From the NCBI GenBank assembly GCA_959347315.1, contig OY365810.1, positions 30,439,234-30,503,233 on the forward strand: 64,000 nucleotides of DNA, read 5' to 3'. Under the pieces are notes generated by a model. It was not told the DNA's origin and made no database searches. It saw only the letters and a program-made list of their open reading frames with translations. Made by a program: the position numbers and the translations under genes. How positions within the stretch are numbered: position 1 is the stretch's first letter; every line of letters begins with the position of its first letter. Below are positions 62,001 through 64,000 of this stretch, piece by piece. This DNA comes from Bimastos eiseni. Lineage: Eukaryota; Annelida; Clitellata; Crassiclitellata; Lumbricidae.

Positions 62001-63822
62001 ACCTGATGCTGCCTGGTGTGTAAAGCACTGTCAATCACTTTGCAACAATTTTTCCTACTATTTTTTGCTATAGTAAACAAAATGTAATAATAATAGGAAC
62101 AATGTAAGTTTATTGTTTTCAAACTGATACATCACAGTTTGATTACAAGTACAGTATGAACGGATGATCACAGGAGTTGAGTTTGACTGCATGGCAACCA
62201 TGCAAGGGGTTGGAGGTGGAGAGGATTAATTGTCAGGGTGGAATGTGGGAAGAAGGTGGAGAGTAGTAGTGGTTTTAAGAGTAGATTGTGTGGAGAAGGT
62301 GAGAAGGAGTAGTTGTCAGGGTAGATAGGGTTAATTTATTATGCACCCCAATGCTTCTCTTGTACTCGTTTGATTGGTAAACGACTTTCCATGCTGGAGG
62401 TAATATGTTGTATAGTCATTGTCATTTTGATCATCCTGTCTCCAATGTTTCGACAGCATGAACCGCATTGGGAGGTAGATGGTAAAACCAGAATAAAACT
62501 GTTGGATATGGAGTGAATTAGAGAAACAGAAAAGCGAGAAAGAGACAAATGAAATTAAAACCAGATAAAGATATATTGGCAGATACTGTAGACAGAGGCG
62601 GCGATCTATGGGGAGAGGACCAGCCCCCACACCTTTTACAAAGAGGGTACATGTGATACGTTTGTGCCCCCCTCCCCCACATTTCCTACCACTTTCATTG
62701 GGGCTTCCCCCCACCTGTTAAACGAGATCGCCTCGCCGCCTCTGACTGTAGAGACATAAATGCGGAGGCGTTAGAAGGCAGAGGCATAAGTTTATGCAGA
62801 TCTGTATAAAGGCAGAAGCATAATCCGCTGAGGCTATGATGCCAACAGACGAAAAAAGGAAAGAAAGAGGCAGTGAAACAGATGTTAGTGGCTCATCTGA
62901 TACTGAACAGGTAGACACAATGAGATGATGGTTTTGGTTAAGTAAATCTCAGTGACGTCAAGTTACATCTTTCCATTAGCTTATTTTAAGATACACCTGT
63001 GTATCCAGGCTGTTTTTTCCAGGCACCTTCCCAGTTTATCCCAGCGTTTTGCTTAGTCGAGCTGCCTTTCTGGAGTTCAGCTGCTTTGCATTTGAAAATC
63101 TTCAGGTCTGTCATATACTAATTGACCTAACTAACTGGGTCACACACCTGCATGTTGTTTGTGTGTATGCATGTATGTATTGTATGTATGTCTAAGTGTG
63201 TATGTATGTATAATGTATGTATGTCTGGCTATTTTTATAGCGCCTTTTAAGAGCCTCACAAGGGTGCCTAACATGGCAATCCAGACAGTGTGTGTGTGTG
63301 TGTGTGGCTTATTCTGCTGTTTACTCTGATGGTTTCAGTTCTGATCATTGACTTACAAATTGCTCATGATGTTCCTTACAGTTTGGCCCTGTCTGATACG
63401 ATCATTCAGTTATCTAAAGTTGACTTAAAATGTGTTTTGGAATTTCAGTTGAGTTAGTTTCAGTCCCTCATGCTTTATAACCGGTTTATCACAGTCGTTT
63501 CGTTATATGGTGAATGGGAGCGAATGAACCAGACGTAGAATTAGTTTATCTTTACACACGAACAGCACTGACGATAGCATCAGCGCCTTTATTGGACCGC
63601 TGTGTAGCAGTCTGTGTTTCTTAATTTCCTTGGCAGCCGTTTGAGATTGGGGACGACTACTGCGGACAGCATGACATAAACCATCCGATCAAGGGCATGG
63701 AACCAGTCTCCCGCGAGTCGATCATCGTCTGGCCGAACGCCAACGTGTCGTCGGTTGCCCTGACGGTTACGGGCGATTTCACGGTTGCCTTCGTTGGCAC
63801 GGTCGACGGTCACCTCAGAAAG
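58625..63822 (+). CDS. PLXNB: plexin, B-type most likely; first three coding exons, partial
   Basis: Exons 58625-59056, 59411-60175 and 63637-63822, all phase 0, encode residues 1-144, 145-399 and 400-461; the gene continues past the window. An acceptor-like TTTTCTGCAG ends eight bases before the ATG, implying an untranslated first exon. Residues 18-33 (LLNLTLLCIIVAVLAS) are a signal peptide core. The sema domain follows: VYVGATNRLYQL, a VTGPRDDNPNC segment, CDKHLLRNITL, YGFGSLGFSYFLTVQ, and DDYCGQHDINHPIKG in exon 3. Plexins are single-pass semaphorin receptors. YVGATN and the TVAFVGTVDGHL end resemble plexin-B more than plexin-A, but without the cytoplasmic part this is inference. Two upstream in-frame codons from ATG 58568 seem less likely as start because they precede the acceptor. 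Confidence 0.92.
59057..59410. other. plexin intron after coding exon 1
   Basis: 354 bases dominated by ATC/GAT trinucleotide runs that form the long hairpin at 59120-59204. Confidence 0.7.
59120..59204. repeat. perfect 41-bp-arm hairpin in a plexin intron
   Basis: Arms 59120-59160 and 59164-59204 are exact reverse complements around a CGA loop. They are built from ATGATG/ATCATC runs with a shared ACTAATAATAATGAATATG outer part. Confidence 0.95.
59411..60175 (+). CDS. PLXNB: plexin coding exon 2
   Basis: 255 codons between CTTCGTTTTCAG and GTGAGT, one long sema exon. It is markedly GC-richer than the flanking introns. Confidence 0.93.
62593..62744. mobile_element. hAT-type MITE with perfect target duplication
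   Basis: 152 bp with ends CAGAGGCGGCGA inverted, flanked on both sides by ACTGTAGA (62585-62592 and 62745-62752). C/G-rich inside with runs of C; no coding capacity. Confidence 0.9.
63160..63300 (-). mobile_element. LINE/SINE 3' end with (TATG)n tail, minus orientation
   Basis: TTTTTATAGCGCCTTTTAAG at 63231-63250 with a TATG-type microsatellite on its left, the minus-strand tail arrangement. Confidence 0.65.
63637..63822 (+). CDS. PLXNB: plexin coding exon 3
   Basis: 62 codons between TTTCCTTGGCAG and GTAATAG, continuing the sema domain (PFEIGDDYCGQ start). Confidence 0.9.
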
Positions 63823-63957
63823 GTAATAGATCACCAACGAGATTTGCTTTCACGTTCACTCAACTGTTCCGCTTAGATTTCCCATTTCTACTCACTGGGA
63901 TCTGATTATTGCTGAAAGGACTTACATTACTCAGCCAATCCGTTGCTTTGCCATTAG

Positions 63958-64000
63958 ATATATAATATATATTATATATATATATATTATATATATATAT
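63958..64000. repeat. (AT)n microsatellite, runs off the window
   Basis: Nearly pure AT dinucleotides to the last base, in the plexin intron after coding exon 3. Confidence 0.9.

Larger units (their letters stand above)
60176..63636. other. plexin intron after coding exon 2
   Basis: 3,461 bases. A GC-rich stretch at about 60880-61200 has open frames with no recognisable family. A possible SINE B box (GGGTTCAGTTCTC) lies near 61289. A MITE and a LINE/SINE tail are listed separately. Confidence 0.5.

Noticed and set aside
1..64000. CRISPR arrays, operons, bacterial-type genes or endogenous viral genes
   Set aside because: None seen: repeats lack unique regular spacers, genes have introns, and no viral structural or replication motifs were recognised.

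Overview
This is animal nuclear DNA. Both recognisable genes have introns with GT-AG borders and both are metazoan families. The rest is AT-rich and crowded with microsatellites, short DNA transposons, tRNA-type SINE pieces and LINE tails. The species is an inference: many non-autonomous hAT elements, LINE and SINE tails ending in a GCGC[CT][AT]TATAAAT motif plus a microsatellite, and a high local density of TAGGCCTA fit a marine invertebrate, perhaps an echinoderm or hemichordate. I hold that with low confidence.

Left, 1-15.5 kb, minus strand. A complete gene for a FERM-domain protein tyrosine phosphatase of the PTPN14/PTPN21 (Pez) family can be assembled from nine coding exons. All splice phases agree, the product is 1,184 residues, and it has an N-terminal FERM module, a long linker with two PPxY motifs and a C-terminal PTP domain with the HCSAGVGRTG active site. 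Its introns hold several hAT-type insertions, a 49-bp tandem repeat covering one splice acceptor, and an inverted repeat pair around one exon.

Middle, 18.0-30.8 kb. A 12,766-bp interval is bounded by perfect 14-bp terminal inverted repeats and a perfect 8-bp target-site duplication, with four exact copies of a 10-bp motif near its ends. It looks like one very large, dead or non-autonomous DNA transposon. Inside are a broken copy of a type II PKA regulatory subunit gene, two nested hAT elements (one split by a CR1/L2-type LINE fragment), a tRNA-type SINE and a 0.7-kb tandem duplication. No transposase was recognised.

From 31 to 58 kb no protein gene is recognisable. The stretch holds a hairpin-rich degenerate repeat array (32.5-34.7 kb), a decamer minisatellite (41.7 kb), a perfect 226-bp ATTC array (51.6 kb), a GC-rich minisatellite with a CAATTG palindrome (55.6 kb), and further LINE tails and SINE-like units.

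Right, 58.6-64 kb, plus strand. The first three coding exons of a plexin, closest to B-type, encode a signal peptide and most of the sema domain. The gene runs off the right edge. One intron holds a perfect 41-bp-arm hairpin and another a 152-bp hAT MITE with a perfect target-site duplication.

The two genes are unrelated neighbours, transcribed in opposite directions away from the repeat-rich middle: one works in junctional/Hippo-type phosphotyrosine signalling, the other in semaphorin reception.
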